Shown in pieces: positions 9,810 through 18,826 of a DNA stretch of 64,000 nt (the first letter of the stretch is position 1; every line of letters starts with the position of its first letter). A program made the position numbers and the translations under genes. The notes beneath the pieces were generated by a model. It worked only from the letters and a program-made list of their open reading frames with translations. It ran no database searches and was not told where the DNA came from. Source of the stretch: Planctomycetaceae bacterium (GTDB lineage Bacteria; Planctomycetota; Planctomycetia; Planctomycetales; Planctomycetaceae). The stretch is from positions 1 to 64,000 of the forward strand of contig JAWKUA010000012.1 in the NCBI GenBank assembly GCA_041398785.1. The letters are read 5' to 3'.

Positions 9810-9887
9810 AGCCTGATGCGTGGACTGCGATTCTGTTGGTATGATGGTGCTGGTCATCCTGATTCAGACCGCGCTGGAGTCCGTCCG

Positions 9888-10646
9888 ATGAATGACAACC
9901 CATATGCCATGCCCGATGCGGCCACTGATCCGCGACCCGCAAGAACTCTGGGTGGTTTGCTGCTGAAATTCTTTGCCGTCGCCGGAATCCTGGTGGTGCT
10001 GGCAGCATTCCTGCTGCCCAGTGTTCGCAGAAACCGGGAGCTTACGCGGCGCGTGCAGTGCAAGCACAACCTAAAACAGATCGGGCTGGCGATGCACAAC
10101 TACGCCGACGTCTATGGCACGTTGCCGCCTGCGTATACGGTCGACGAAAATGGCAGGCCGCTGCACAGTTGGCGAACTCTGCTGCTGCCGTACATGGAAC
10201 AACAAGAGCTATACCGTTCCATCGATCTGTCGAAACCGTGGGATGATCCGTTGAACGAAAAGGCGCGGCAGACCCCCGTGCCGGTGTATGTCTGCCCGTC
10301 AGCGGAAATGCCGCCGAATTCGGCGATTTATCTGGTCGTCGTGGGGCAGGAAACGTGCTTTCCGGCACCCGATTGCCGGGCGTTCTCCGAAATCACCGAC
10401 GGCACGTCCAATTCGCTGATGGTGACGGAAGTCTCACCGGACGACGCCGTTCCATGGATGGCACCCCGCGATATCGACTCCGACTATTTCATGAACATCG
10501 GCCCAAATACGCAACACTCGCATGTTGGCGGATTCCAAATCGTATTGGCTGACGGAAGCGTACGATTTCTGAGTGACACGACGGCACCAGAAACCCTGCG
10601 CGCCCTTTTGACAGTGGCGGGTGGTGAGACAATCGGCGAGTATTAG
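9888..10646 (+). CDS. DUF1559-type pseudopilin-like protein
   Basis: A 252-residue protein of the planctomycete DUF1559 family. It has a short cytosolic N-terminus (MNDNPYAMP), a membrane helix at about 28-46, then the family signatures CKHNLKQIGLAMHNY and the W-R-x-LLPYMEQQ segment, a C-terminal FSEITDGTSNSLM, and the closing H-x-GGFQIVLADGSVRFLS. The helix lacks the GFTLIE prepilin cleavage motif seen in many relatives, so it may be an uncleaved membrane-anchored version. The ATG at 9888 gives the typical NPYA start; an upstream in-frame ATG at 9816 adds residues without family resemblance. Role unknown. Confidence 0.85.
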   Translation: MNDNPYAMPDAATDPRPARTLGGLLLKFFAVAGILVVLAAFLLPSVRRNRELTRRVQCKHNLKQIGLAMHNYADVYGTLPPAYTVDENGRPLHSWRTLLLPYMEQQELYRSIDLSKPWDDPLNEKARQTPVPVYVCPSAEMPPNSAIYLVVVGQETCFPAPDCRAFSEITDGTSNSLMVTEVSPDDAVPWMAPRDIDSDYFMNIGPNTQHSHVGGFQIVLADGSVRFLSDTTAPETLRALLTVAGGETIGEY

Positions 10647-10648
10647 TC

Positions 10649-10676
10649 TCGTTCCGGGGCAGGAGCCCTGGAACGA
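10649..10676. repeat. Hairpin repeat with GGGCxxxxGCCC-like core
   Basis: TCGTTCC and GGAACGA enclose a GGGGCAGGAGCCCT core in the 38-bp gap between two convergent genes. It shares its layout (GTNCC arm, GGGC/GCCC inner stem) with the element upstream of hom at 24711-24734. It may also serve as a two-way terminator, but no T-run follows. Confidence 0.65.
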
Positions 10677-10684
10677 TTTATGGG

Positions 10685-11341
10685 TCACCTGATCCAAGAC
10701 CGCAGCGGCCGTCGCGGGGACTTTTGAATCAGTTCGTTGATCAGTAGCGGCACCAGCCAGCTTGTCCATGCCGCAAACGGGTACAGCCAGTCAGCGTCGA
10801 ACTCCGTCACGGTCGCCAGTCCAGCCTGCAATCGAAGCACGACGGCTGCACACAGCAGCATAAAACATCGCGTCATCCACCGCCGGTGTTCGGCAAACCG
10901 CCTGCTGACAGCCGATTTCCAGCCGACAACCGCGCAGGTTCCTGTCAGCAGTGCCAGGACTCCAAAGCCAGTACCGGCCACCGCACCGGTTTCTGCATAG
11001 CGAGCCATCCAGAGTCCGCTGGGAGTCAGCAGAAGAGCGACGTTCGCGACCTGAATTCGTCCCAGCCGCCGATGCCATGCCGGAGCCCGCAGGCGAAGCG
11101 ACTTGCTGAGCAGCAGCAATCCCAGCAACAGCGAACATGGTCCGGAAACGATGTGGGTGTAGAACGCCCATGAATAGGCGCCCCAAAAATACGACCTTCG
11201 ACCCTGCAGAAATCCGGTGTCGAAATCGGCGGGCAAGTAGTCGCCATAGTTCATTACGATGCTGACGGTGACTTTGGCAATCAGCAGCGCGGTGACCGCC
11301 GTCAGAATCTGCCATGCGGATGGAAGGCGGGGACTCGGCAT
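10685..11341 (-). CDS. DUF2306-like multi-span membrane protein
   Basis: A 218-residue integral membrane protein with about seven hydrophobic segments. The HRRLGRIQVANV and EHRRWMTRCFMLLCA motifs, each following a membrane span, are typical of DUF2306 proteins. Function is not established; similar proteins have His residues that could bind a cofactor (inference). It is convergent with the DUF1559 gene and stands alone. Confidence 0.75.
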   Translation of the reverse strand: MPSPRLPSAWQILTAVTALLIAKVTVSIVMNYGDYLPADFDTGFLQGRRSYFWGAYSWAFYTHIVSGPCSLLLGLLLLSKSLRLRAPAWHRRLGRIQVANVALLLTPSGLWMARYAETGAVAGTGFGVLALLTGTCAVVGWKSAVSRRFAEHRRWMTRCFMLLCAAVVLRLQAGLATVTEFDADWLYPFAAWTSWLVPLLINELIQKSPRRPLRSWIR

Positions 11342-11441
11342 AACGGGCGAGATTCTGAAGGTGCGTATTCATTGAAGTGACGTTCCGGAATCGCTCCGCG
11401 GCCGGTGGATGTCACGCTTACCGCTACGCCGGTCTGCACAC

Positions 11442-11828
11442 CTATTTCATCAGGCGCCGGAAGGTTCCTTCCAGTTCATCGATGGCAGCTCGAGCGGCTT
11501 CGAACCCGCCCATGCTTTCGACGAACGCCAGCACTTTTCCGGAATCTACACCACCGCCTGCTCCGCCTTCGCTTTTGCCAGATGCCGCAGCGGGCCGTTT
11601 CTTTGCAAGCGTTCCTGTCAGCGAAGTCTGTGCCGACTTGAGTTCCGCCGACCGCGGCGCGGCCGCTTCCTTCTTCATCGCAAGGGCGACTTCTTCGACC
11701 CTGCCGGAACCGACAGTGATTCCGAAGTTCTTTTTGACAGCGACTGCCACGTCGGCGTAGTCGCCGTGCCCGCCCTGCAGGATGACCTGTCGAATGGCTT
11801 CTGTGTCGGAGATTTTCTTTTTTGCCAC
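11442..11828 (-). CDS. Small basic protein of unknown function
   Basis: A 128-residue protein. I place the start at the GTG at 11828 because AGGAG lies 7 nt upstream and the protein then begins VAKKKISDTEAIRQV; the longer frame to 11939 adds residues without coding character. The N-terminal half (about 1-50) looks like a compact helix-turn-helix-sized module (ILQGGHGDYADVAVAVKKNF, ITVGSGRVEEVALAMKK). It is followed by an Ala/Lys/Ser linker and a Gly-rich stretch, then a helical end (FVESMGGFEAARAAIDELE). DNA binding is possible but unproven. It is divergent from the sigma-factor gene. Confidence 0.6.
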   Translation of the reverse strand: MAKKKISDTEAIRQVILQGGHGDYADVAVAVKKNFGITVGSGRVEEVALAMKKEAAAPRSAELKSAQTSLTGTLAKKRPAAASGKSEGGAGGGVDSGKVLAFVESMGGFEAARAAIDELEGTFRRLMK

Positions 11829-12189
11829 GAGTCGTCTCCTGTTGGATGATGCTGTCGTCCGGCCAGTGCCCGTCGATTCTGCCAAACATCGACGAACATG
11901 GCGACAACCAGTATCAACGGCACTGATCGCAGATTCCACTCACGCGCAAATCCTGTTCCTCGGGCGCGGATCGTTTGACTTCGCGGCGCGCCGTTGACAT
12001 CGTGTGACAGTTGTTTCCGGCGACTCCGGAGCAATGAATTCAGAGCGGTTTCGAAAATCCACACTCGCTCCGGTTAGACTACCGCCGTCCCTTCGTCTGA
12101 ATCGGTGGAGATTCGTCATTTTTTGCGGAAAGGACGTATCTCCCGGTTGCACAAGGGTTTGTGTTGCCGGAGATTCGGAAGTTTCTGTC
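11829..12189. other. Divergent intergenic region upstream of the ECF sigma gene
   Basis: 361 bp between the small basic protein and the sigma factor. The sigma frame stays open back to 12004, but that stretch shows no family resemblance. A TTGACA lies at 11994-11999 without a good -10 at the right distance. Nothing else was recognised. Confidence 0.35.
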
Positions 12190-12711
12190 ATGGCAGAGGG
12201 CTCGTCTGATCAGGCGGAATCGATCGAGTCGCTGTACCGGCAGCTTTCACGCGAATTGTGGGCGTTGTTTTATTCTCAGTGCAGTGACCCGGAACGGTCC
12301 TACGACGCCGTGCAGGAAGCGTTTCTGCGGTATCAGCGGCATAACGGAGAACCCATCCGGGATGCTCGCGCGTGGTTGCTGCGAGTCGGACAGAACTGGC
12401 TTCGGGATGTGGCCCGGCGGAAGAGCAGCGGATGTCGACTGTCGTCTTCGCTGGACGAAATGCCAAACACGCCGTTTAGTCCTGCGGAGCTGATGGCATC
12501 GGAGGAAAACCGATTGGCCGTGCGAGCGGCTTTGGAACAAATGCTGGAAGACGATCGAAAAGTGCTGGTGATGAAGTACGCCTTGAACTGGTCGTCGGCA
12601 CAGATGGCAGTGGCAATGGATGCCAGTCCGGCGGCAATCGACATGCGTCTGTCGAGGGCTCGCCGGCGACTGTCGGAACTTCTCCTGGAACAGGGTTTTG
12701 GCGATGAGTGA
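12190..12711 (+). CDS. ECF-type RNA polymerase sigma factor
   Basis: A 173-residue sigma-70 family protein with region 2 (about 12-75: DAVQEAFLRYQRHNG, ARAWLLRVGQNWLRD) and region 4 (about 115-165: DDRKVLVMKYALNWSSAQMA, AAIDMRLSRARRRLSELL). The ATG at 12190 is chosen because the protein then begins directly before region 2. Its last codons overlap the start of the next gene by 8 nt, the usual layout of a sigma gene coupled to its regulator. The regulon is unknown. Confidence 0.88.
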   Translation: MAEGSSDQAESIESLYRQLSRELWALFYSQCSDPERSYDAVQEAFLRYQRHNGEPIRDARAWLLRVGQNWLRDVARRKSSGCRLSSSLDEMPNTPFSPAELMASEENRLAVRAALEQMLEDDRKVLVMKYALNWSSAQMAVAMDASPAAIDMRLSRARRRLSELLLEQGFGDE

Positions 12712-13216
12712 GAAACACACAACTTCCGGAAACAGCAGGACGCTGTCGGATCGCCGACTGGACGAACTAATGGCGGCATTCTTCGACCACGAAATGCCGG
12801 TCGAGTTGCGCGAGCCGGTGATGCCGGTGCGGGCGTTGCGTGCGAAGCCGTCTCTGCCGACGGTCGCCGCCGCACACGGCGCGACTTCTGCGCCGTCGTC
12901 ACTTCGCGGCTTCACGGCCATTGCCGCCATGCTGGCTGCCTGTGCGATTCTTGTGATGGCGAGCTGGAACTTTCCCACGGCGCCCGGGCGAGGAACTGCC
13001 GTCGTTTCCGGCGACGCGGAGAGCAACGGTGACCTGATGGATGTGTCGTCGAATCCGTCAGCGGATATTCCCGTCGACGACAACCAGACGTCGCTGCAGG
13101 AAATCGAGCAGATCGACCTTTCTCCCGGCGAAGATTCCGCACCGCAAACACCGTCGCGTGCCTCGCAGGACGGTCGTCGTCAGGCGCCCGCCGGTCAGCA
13201 GCGCGGGGTCGAATGA
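12704..13216 (+). CDS. Probable membrane anti-sigma factor
   Basis: A 170-residue protein whose ATG at 12704 lies inside the end of the sigma gene (GATGAGTGA overlap), suggesting translational coupling. It has a ~65-residue cytosolic N-terminus beginning MSEKHTTSG with an acidic helix (DRRLDELMAAFFDHEMP), one membrane span at about 70-88, and a low-complexity acidic/Ser-rich outer tail. This topology fits single-span anti-sigma factors. There is no HxxxCxxC zinc motif. The anti-sigma role is inferred from position and topology only. Confidence 0.65.
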   Translation: MSEKHTTSGNSRTLSDRRLDELMAAFFDHEMPVELREPVMPVRALRAKPSLPTVAAAHGATSAPSSLRGFTAIAAMLAACAILVMASWNFPTAPGRGTAVVSGDAESNGDLMDVSSNPSADIPVDDNQTSLQEIEQIDLSPGEDSAPQTPSRASQDGRRQAPAGQQRGVE

Positions 13217-13246
13217 ATTTCGACGGGTCGCGATCGCTACGCGGGT

Positions 13247-15286
13247 TTACCGGTCGTGCCACACCGAACGCAGCGGCCAGGCTTTCATGTCGCTGAACGT
13301 CGCACTGCCGTCGCGTGCAAACAGCTCAATTCCGGTTGAAGTCTGCGACGGGAAGATCCGGTCGCTGATCGCGGCCCGGCCATCGTCGATGAACACCTCG
13401 ACGGACGATCGGTCGACCAGAATCCGCAGCGCCACTTTTTCATCGGACAGCGGTACTGGAGCTTCGTGGCGGCCAGAAAACCGGGCGTCGAAGTCCGTGT
13501 TTCCCGACAATGTGCGGTCCACGTAGACCGCCGAACGCGCACGGTCGTAGCCGATTTCGGTGAATTCTCCGTCGCCGACGCAGACTCGAACCCCGCTGGC
13601 TGCCGCGGTCGGAGTCAGTTCAAGCTGCAGTTCGTACGAGTTGCCGGCGAGGGTTGCGAAGACCGGCTTCTGCGAGTCCGTCAGGCTCATCGGCGCGATC
13701 TGCAGCCGCGAACCGCGCAGCGACTTCAGTTCGTCAACGGGCCGCTGCACCATGATGTACTCATCCGCATCGCCGATTCGTCGCAACGTCAATGCGCGCG
13801 GAATCGACATCTCACTGCGCCACGGCGACGTTGGCAGCAGGCAGGTTTCCCAGTTGTTGAACCAGCCGATCCAGAGATGTCGACCGTCGCTTTCAGGGAT
13901 GTTCTTCCAACTGACGGGTGCATAAAAGTCGCGGCCGAAGTCGACCCACCTGGAGTCCTGAATGGCTTCAAATCTGGTGCCGTCGAAGTGACCCACGAAG
14001 TATTCGCCGCCGGAGCCTCCCGCGATCGCGCCGTTGCCCATGTCGACTTCCAGTACCCACAGCCGACGACTGTTTTCATTCTCAACGGGTAACTCAAACA
14101 GGTCCGGGCATTCCCAGTTCGGTTTGTCTTTGACGCCCGCCGGACCGAAACGGCTGAGTTCCGTCCATTGCTTCAGATCGTTTGAACCGTAGAGGATCAG
14201 GATCTTCTCGTTTGCGAGCGATACAACCATCACCCACCGCTGCGTCGGTTCGTGCCAGAAGACGTTTGGATCGCGAAAGTCCCTTTCGTTCAGATCCAGC
14301 ACCGGGTTGTCGGCATACTTCGTCCACGTGCGTCCGTTGTCGGTGCTGTAGGCAAGATTCTGTACCTGCTTGTCGTGCCCGTGCCCGGTGTAGACGGCAA
14401 CCATCGGCGGATTTTCCGTCGTTCCGAACCCCGAGGAATTGTGGTGGTCGACAACGCAGCATCCGCTGAAGGCCATAATTCCATCCTCTTCCGGAATCGC
14501 CAGCGGCAGATGTTCCCAGTGCAGAAGATCGCGGCTGACCGCGTGGCCCCAGCTCATGTGCCCCCAGATGATGCCGGCGGGATTGAACTGGTAGAACAGG
14601 TGATACTCACCGTTGTGATACACCAGGCCGTTTGGATCGTTCATCCAGTTCACTTCGGGTGAAAAGTGATACTGCAGCCGATGGGGCTCGTTCAGATAGT
14701 CGGGGGACTTGCGGTATTCGGCCAGCCTGTGTTCCAGGTCGAAGCGTTTCGGGGCGACATCGGACTGAACGATGTGGTCGACGTTGATATGTCCCCATCC
14801 GCCGGTCGCGCTGTCGAAGATCCGCAGTGTTGCCGTCTGCCCTTTGAATTCGGTGACGTCCCACGATGACCATTCCAGTTCTTCCGAATCGTGTCCTGTT
14901 GCGGTGCGAACAGCTTTGCCGCCGATGCGCAGTTCGATTCCCGTCTGACCTTCGTGCCGGCCGCCGCCGATCAGGAATGCGATGAACGGACGCCGGACTT
15001 CGAACTCCGGAGACGTCAGCGACCCCGTTGTGACGTCGCCGCTTCGATACGAATTCACCAGCCGGCGGCCTCGATATCCGGACACGTCCTGCTGATTCGG
15101 CAATGTGCCGGCTGCGGGTCCGTCGCCGAATGCGTCGCCCTCGACGATCCAGTTGCTGTAGGAGTCCACTTCGAAGTCGTCGATCAGCAGTTCGCGAGCC
15201 CGTTCGAATTTGCCAACCAGAACTTCATCGGCGGGCGCGGCACCTGCGGCGATCCCGCATGCCAGCAACAGCAGAGTGCGTTTCAC
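13247..15286 (-). CDS. Secreted glycoside hydrolase family 32 (levanase/invertase type)
   Basis: A 679-residue enzyme predicted to hydrolyse fructans or sucrose outside the cytoplasm. The GTG at 15286 starts a signal peptide (VKRTLLLLACGIAAGAAPADE). A ~150-residue beta-sandwich region precedes the GH32 five-bladed propeller, which shows the three catalytic signatures: WMNDPNG (nucleophile Asp217), RDP (Asp339) and EC (Glu392). A C-terminal GH32 sandwich follows (RSSVEVFIDDGRAAISDRIF). The longer frame to 15388 would overlap the methyltransferase gene and puts the signal peptide 34 residues inside. It lies 28 nt downstream of that gene. No sugar transporter is nearby. Confidence 0.9.
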   Translation of the reverse strand: MKRTLLLLACGIAAGAAPADEVLVGKFERARELLIDDFEVDSYSNWIVEGDAFGDGPAAGTLPNQQDVSGYRGRRLVNSYRSGDVTTGSLTSPEFEVRRPFIAFLIGGGRHEGQTGIELRIGGKAVRTATGHDSEELEWSSWDVTEFKGQTATLRIFDSATGGWGHINVDHIVQSDVAPKRFDLEHRLAEYRKSPDYLNEPHRLQYHFSPEVNWMNDPNGLVYHNGEYHLFYQFNPAGIIWGHMSWGHAVSRDLLHWEHLPLAIPEEDGIMAFSGCCVVDHHNSSGFGTTENPPMVAVYTGHGHDKQVQNLAYSTDNGRTWTKYADNPVLDLNERDFRDPNVFWHEPTQRWVMVVSLANEKILILYGSNDLKQWTELSRFGPAGVKDKPNWECPDLFELPVENENSRRLWVLEVDMGNGAIAGGSGGEYFVGHFDGTRFEAIQDSRWVDFGRDFYAPVSWKNIPESDGRHLWIGWFNNWETCLLPTSPWRSEMSIPRALTLRRIGDADEYIMVQRPVDELKSLRGSRLQIAPMSLTDSQKPVFATLAGNSYELQLELTPTAAASGVRVCVGDGEFTEIGYDRARSAVYVDRTLSGNTDFDARFSGRHEAPVPLSDEKVALRILVDRSSVEVFIDDGRAAISDRIFPSQTSTGIELFARDGSATFSDMKAWPLRSVWHDR

Positions 15287-15314
15287 GGAGTTCGACCTTT
15301 GGGAAATCGGCAAG

Positions 15315-16493
15315 TCATTCGGCGGCAAACTGCAGAACCCGCTGCCCGCGTTCGGTTTCACGAACGACCTGCCGCAGCCGTTCGACACAGACTTTGCGAG
15401 ACGCCGGAATGCCGAGCTGCCGGCAGGCTTCGCAGAACGCTTCGCAGCGGTCTTCGTCGGCGATGATGTGTTCGACGGAAAGCCCGTCGCAAGTCATCCG
15501 GAAGGCGGCTCGGATGCCTTCATCGATCGCGTCTGCGATGCGTTCGGACAGTGTCGCTGTGTCGGTGATTTCGGCGGTGCGGCGGTTCTTCTTGCCCTGC
15601 CAGGTAGCTGGAGCCGACATATTGGGTTCAGCAGCGCCGACAAGCGGATCGCCGGATTCGGTTTCAAGCAGTCGCTGTGATCCGGCGCTGGCGTATTCTT
15701 CGGACAGTTCAAAGCCCAGGAACCGGCGATTCAGCTTCTTTGCGACAACCAGAGTCGACGCGCTGCCGGTGAACGGGTCCAGCACGATGTCGTCTTCATG
15801 CGAACACGATCGAATGATGCGCCCCAGCAGTTGTTCGGGCATTTGACAGCCGTGAAAGCCCGCGCGTTCCCGGAACGTGCCGGCCACGCGCGGGAAATAC
15901 CAACTGTCTTCGTCAGGCTGAAAACACTCCTCCAGATCCTGCGGACGCAGCGTGAAGGTCTGATCGATGTTCGGAGGGATAATCCACGTGTCGTCAGGCA
16001 GCCGGCCGTCGGGATTTCCTCGCTTGTCGTTATAGACAAGCATTCGCGCCGACGGGATGCGGTTTTGCAGATCCTTTTCGCGGAACGTGAACTTCTTCAC
16101 GTCTTTGACGAAGTAGAACAGATGCGTGTGAGACCGCGTGAACTTGAACTTGCAGTTCACGCCGAAGGTGTAATACCAAACGACCCAGCTGCGTGTGTGA
16201 AACCCGACGTCCTGCGCTTTCAGCTTGAGTTCCGCGGCGAAGTCATCACCGATCGCCAGCCAGAATGTTCCGTCGGGTTTCAGGACTCGATGCACCGCCT
16301 GCATCCATTCGGCCGACCAGTTCAGGTAGTCGTCGGCCGCCATGCGGTCGTCGTACACGTCGTACTTGTAGCCGATGTTGAACGGAGGATCGGCGAACGC
16401 AAGATCGACGCAGGCTTCCGGCAGCGAATTGAGGCCTTCGATGCAATCACCGCGATGAATTCGTCCCAGCTTTGACTGAATATCCGTTGACAT
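15315..16493 (-). CDS. Site-specific DNA methyltransferase (beta-class)
   Basis: A 392-residue DNA amino-methyltransferase. The catalytic motif DPPF (35-38) precedes the AdoMet-binding motif DPFTGSAST (239-247), the order of beta-class enzymes that methylate adenine N6 or cytosine N4. DPPF does not decide between them, though the class is often adenine-specific. About 120 residues follow the catalytic fold, ending in a helical Cys-containing segment that may contribute to target recognition (inference). The ATG at 16493 has GGGAGG about 11 nt upstream. No restriction endonuclease gene is adjacent, so it looks like an orphan methylase. Confidence 0.88.
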   Translation of the reverse strand: MSTDIQSKLGRIHRGDCIEGLNSLPEACVDLAFADPPFNIGYKYDVYDDRMAADDYLNWSAEWMQAVHRVLKPDGTFWLAIGDDFAAELKLKAQDVGFHTRSWVVWYYTFGVNCKFKFTRSHTHLFYFVKDVKKFTFREKDLQNRIPSARMLVYNDKRGNPDGRLPDDTWIIPPNIDQTFTLRPQDLEECFQPDEDSWYFPRVAGTFRERAGFHGCQMPEQLLGRIIRSCSHEDDIVLDPFTGSASTLVVAKKLNRRFLGFELSEEYASAGSQRLLETESGDPLVGAAEPNMSAPATWQGKKNRRTAEITDTATLSERIADAIDEGIRAAFRMTCDGLSVEHIIADEDRCEAFCEACRQLGIPASRKVCVERLRQVVRETERGQRVLQFAAE

Positions 16494-16696
16494 GTTCGGG
16501 GCGTCCTCCCGTGACAAGTGCGTGAAGTGAATTCGCCGGATTGTATCGGACCGCAGCTACCGCGCAAGTCATGAGCCTGGCGGATTGGAAAAACCCCGCC
16601 GGTGCGAATGCGGTCTCTGACGTCGCTGATTCGCCCGCGTCGCCGCAGAAATCAGCCGTCTGCGGTGGACATCGTTTCGGTGACTGCCGCCAGCCG

Positions 16697-17566
16697 TTAC
16701 TTGATCGTGATTTCGTCGACGGGCGAACTTGTCAGCACCGTCAGTTCCTTCGACGCCGGATCCAGCTCAAAGATCGTGCGGATGTGGGGATCGGCAATCA
16801 GCAGCTTGTCGCCTGAACGGCACAGGCCAACCGGACGATCCATCGGTTCTCCCGCGACCCACTTTTCCACTTCTCCGGCGGCTGTCACCTTCCAGACACA
16901 GTGATCGTAGTTGTCGGTGACGAAGAAGCTTCCGTCGTCCGTGCGGACGATGTTGTGCGGCAGATTGAATGGGTGGCCCTTCACGAACGGTTCGATTTTG
17001 CCATCCGGCGTCACCTTCTGGATCTGACCATCCTTGCTGGACGTGGACAGCACCCAGAGATTTCCGTCGGGGTCAAGAGTCAGGCCACGAGGAGAATTGA
17101 TGACGGCAAACTCTTCCGGTTCCTTAGCTCCCTGAGCCGGCATTTTCCAGATGCGATGCAGTTCCAGATCAGCCGTGTAGATCGTGCCGTCCCCAGCCAC
17201 GGCGATGGCCATCGGTATGCCGATCCAGCCATCGGTGAGAGGCTGAGGCTGACCGTCGTCGTCAAATCGATAGACGTCGCGTGTCGAGGAATCGCCGGCC
17301 AACAGCTTTCCTTCGTGGTCGATCGCCAGGCACCGGACGGCGTTGAGGGGAGTTCGGAATTTCTTCGAGCCCTGAAAGTAGACGCTCTTCTGTCCGGCTT
17401 CGACCTTCCAGATTCCCGGCAGATTGCGATCGGCAACGTAAACGACGCCGTCCGGCGCGGCGGTCACCGCCAGCGGGTAGTGGAATTCCGCCGCGGCATC
17501 CTGAGCGGCGGCACACGGTCCGGCGACGGTAACCAGCAGGGCAATCAGGGAAAGGCAGCGTTGCAT
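16697..17566 (-). CDS. Secreted NHL-repeat / SMP-30-like beta-propeller protein
   Basis: A 289-residue protein with a signal peptide (MQRCLSLIALLVTVAGPCAAAQ) followed by repeating beta-propeller blades of NHL type, each with a GxxYVAD, GxIYTAD or GNLWVLS-like strand. The ATG at 17566 is chosen because it begins the signal peptide; the frame remains open to 17767 but without signal. NHL propellers usually bind proteins or act as lyase/lactonase-like scaffolds. No catalytic metal site could be assigned. It ends 203 bp from the methyltransferase start. Confidence 0.75.
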   Translation of the reverse strand: MQRCLSLIALLVTVAGPCAAAQDAAAEFHYPLAVTAAPDGVVYVADRNLPGIWKVEAGQKSVYFQGSKKFRTPLNAVRCLAIDHEGKLLAGDSSTRDVYRFDDDGQPQPLTDGWIGIPMAIAVAGDGTIYTADLELHRIWKMPAQGAKEPEEFAVINSPRGLTLDPDGNLWVLSTSSKDGQIQKVTPDGKIEPFVKGHPFNLPHNIVRTDDGSFFVTDNYDHCVWKVTAAGEVEKWVAGEPMDRPVGLCRSGDKLLIADPHIRTIFELDPASKELTVLTSSPVDEITIK

Positions 17567-17930
17567 GGCGGCACGGCAGTCGTCTGGGGAATTGTGGTTT
17601 GAGACGGGCAGGGTAGCAGCCGCCGCGACTCTCGTCATGTCACGGTCGATCGAGGTGACCAGGATGTGACGACGACCAATGATAGCAGCGACAATGGCCT
17701 GACCGCACTTTGATTCGACACCGTCGCGCACGTTTCCCCGGCGCGTGAATCTGTCCCGTGCTTTCACTGTCCTGGTCGGCCGGACGCGGCATGTACAGGT
17801 TTCCAGACTGCGGCTATTCGGGCCGGCGCAGACTTAGCGATTGCCGAACCTGACGCTTGCTCTTCCCATAATGCTCGAAATAATGCGGCCACCAATCGCC
17901 GGGCTGAAACACTGACGGGAGAAAAGAATC
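17567..17930. other. Divergent intergenic region
   Basis: 364 bp between the NHL-repeat gene and the metallopeptidase gene. CATAAT (near 17867) and AATAAT (near 17880) could be -10 elements for the rightward gene, but no convincing -35 partner was found. No repeat or RNA gene seen. Confidence 0.3.
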
Positions 17931-18812
17931 ATGCGATGGAAGGGGCGTCAACAGAGCGAAAACGTCGAGGACCGGCGCGGAATGTCGCCTCAAATGGCGA
18001 TGGGCGGAGGCGGCGGAATCGTCGTGGTGCTGATCGTTCTCGCGCTCAAGTTCTTCAATGCTCCGCCGGCCGTGCAGCAAATTGCCGGACAGCTCGCTCA
18101 GCAGGCTCAGCAGCAGCAGCGAGCAGCTCCCGCCGAAGTTGGTGACGGAATTGATGACGAAGCCCGGGAATTTATCGCCGTCGTCCTGAACGACACCGAA
18201 GAAGTCTGGACGAAGCTGTTTCAGGAACAAGTTCGCGGCGGCAGCTATCGAAAGCCGAAACTGGTGATCTATGAAGGCCGGACCACAACCGGCTGCGGCA
18301 CCGGTGATGCTCGCATGGGACCGTTTTATTGTCCGGCGGATCAGGTGATCTATATCGACCCCGGCTTCTTTGACGAACTGGCGCGACGACACAAAGCTCC
18401 CGGCGATTTCGCTCAGGCGTACGTGATCGCCCACGAAGTTGCTCATCACGTCCAGCGGCTGCTGGGCTTCAGCGACCCCGTGGACGCGGCACGTCAGCGC
18501 GGTGATGAAGTCGAATCCAATCGGATGTCAGTGCGGCTGGAACTTCAGGCCGACTTTCTGGCCGGAGTCTGGGCGAATCATGCCCACGAGCGGTACAACA
18601 TTCTGGAAGAAGGCGACGTCGAGGAAGCGATCCGGGCGGCCAACCAGATCGGTGACGACACTCTGCAGAAGATGGCAACGGGAGTCGTCGTGCCGGAACG
18701 ATTTACTCACGGCACGTCCGCTCAGCGCGTGCGCTGGTTTCGTCGCGGAGTGCAGTCGGGAGACCTGAAGGCTTCACAGCAGCTGTTCACGCTGTCGTAT
18801 GACCAGTTGTAA
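17931..18812 (+). CDS. YpfJ-type neutral zinc metallopeptidase
   Basis: A 293-residue single-span membrane protein of the putative neutral zinc metallopeptidase family (E. coli YpfJ type). The start MRWKGRQQSENVEDRRG is characteristic of the family and fixes the ATG. A membrane helix follows a Gly-rich stretch at about 28-43. The zinc site HEVAH is at 168-172, with the downstream QADFLAGVWANH and AANQIGDD segments that also mark the family. A Gln/Ala-rich linker lies between helix and catalytic domain. Physiological substrates are not known. Confidence 0.88.
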   Translation: MRWKGRQQSENVEDRRGMSPQMAMGGGGGIVVVLIVLALKFFNAPPAVQQIAGQLAQQAQQQQRAAPAEVGDGIDDEAREFIAVVLNDTEEVWTKLFQEQVRGGSYRKPKLVIYEGRTTTGCGTGDARMGPFYCPADQVIYIDPGFFDELARRHKAPGDFAQAYVIAHEVAHHVQRLLGFSDPVDAARQRGDEVESNRMSVRLELQADFLAGVWANHAHERYNILEEGDVEEAIRAANQIGDDTLQKMATGVVVPERFTHGTSAQRVRWFRRGVQSGDLKASQQLFTLSYDQL

Positions 18813-18826
18813 CTGAGCCAGCGGAT

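Noticed and set aside
15315..16493. Restriction-modification or defence island.
   Set aside because: No nuclease, specificity subunit or other defence gene is near the methyltransferase.
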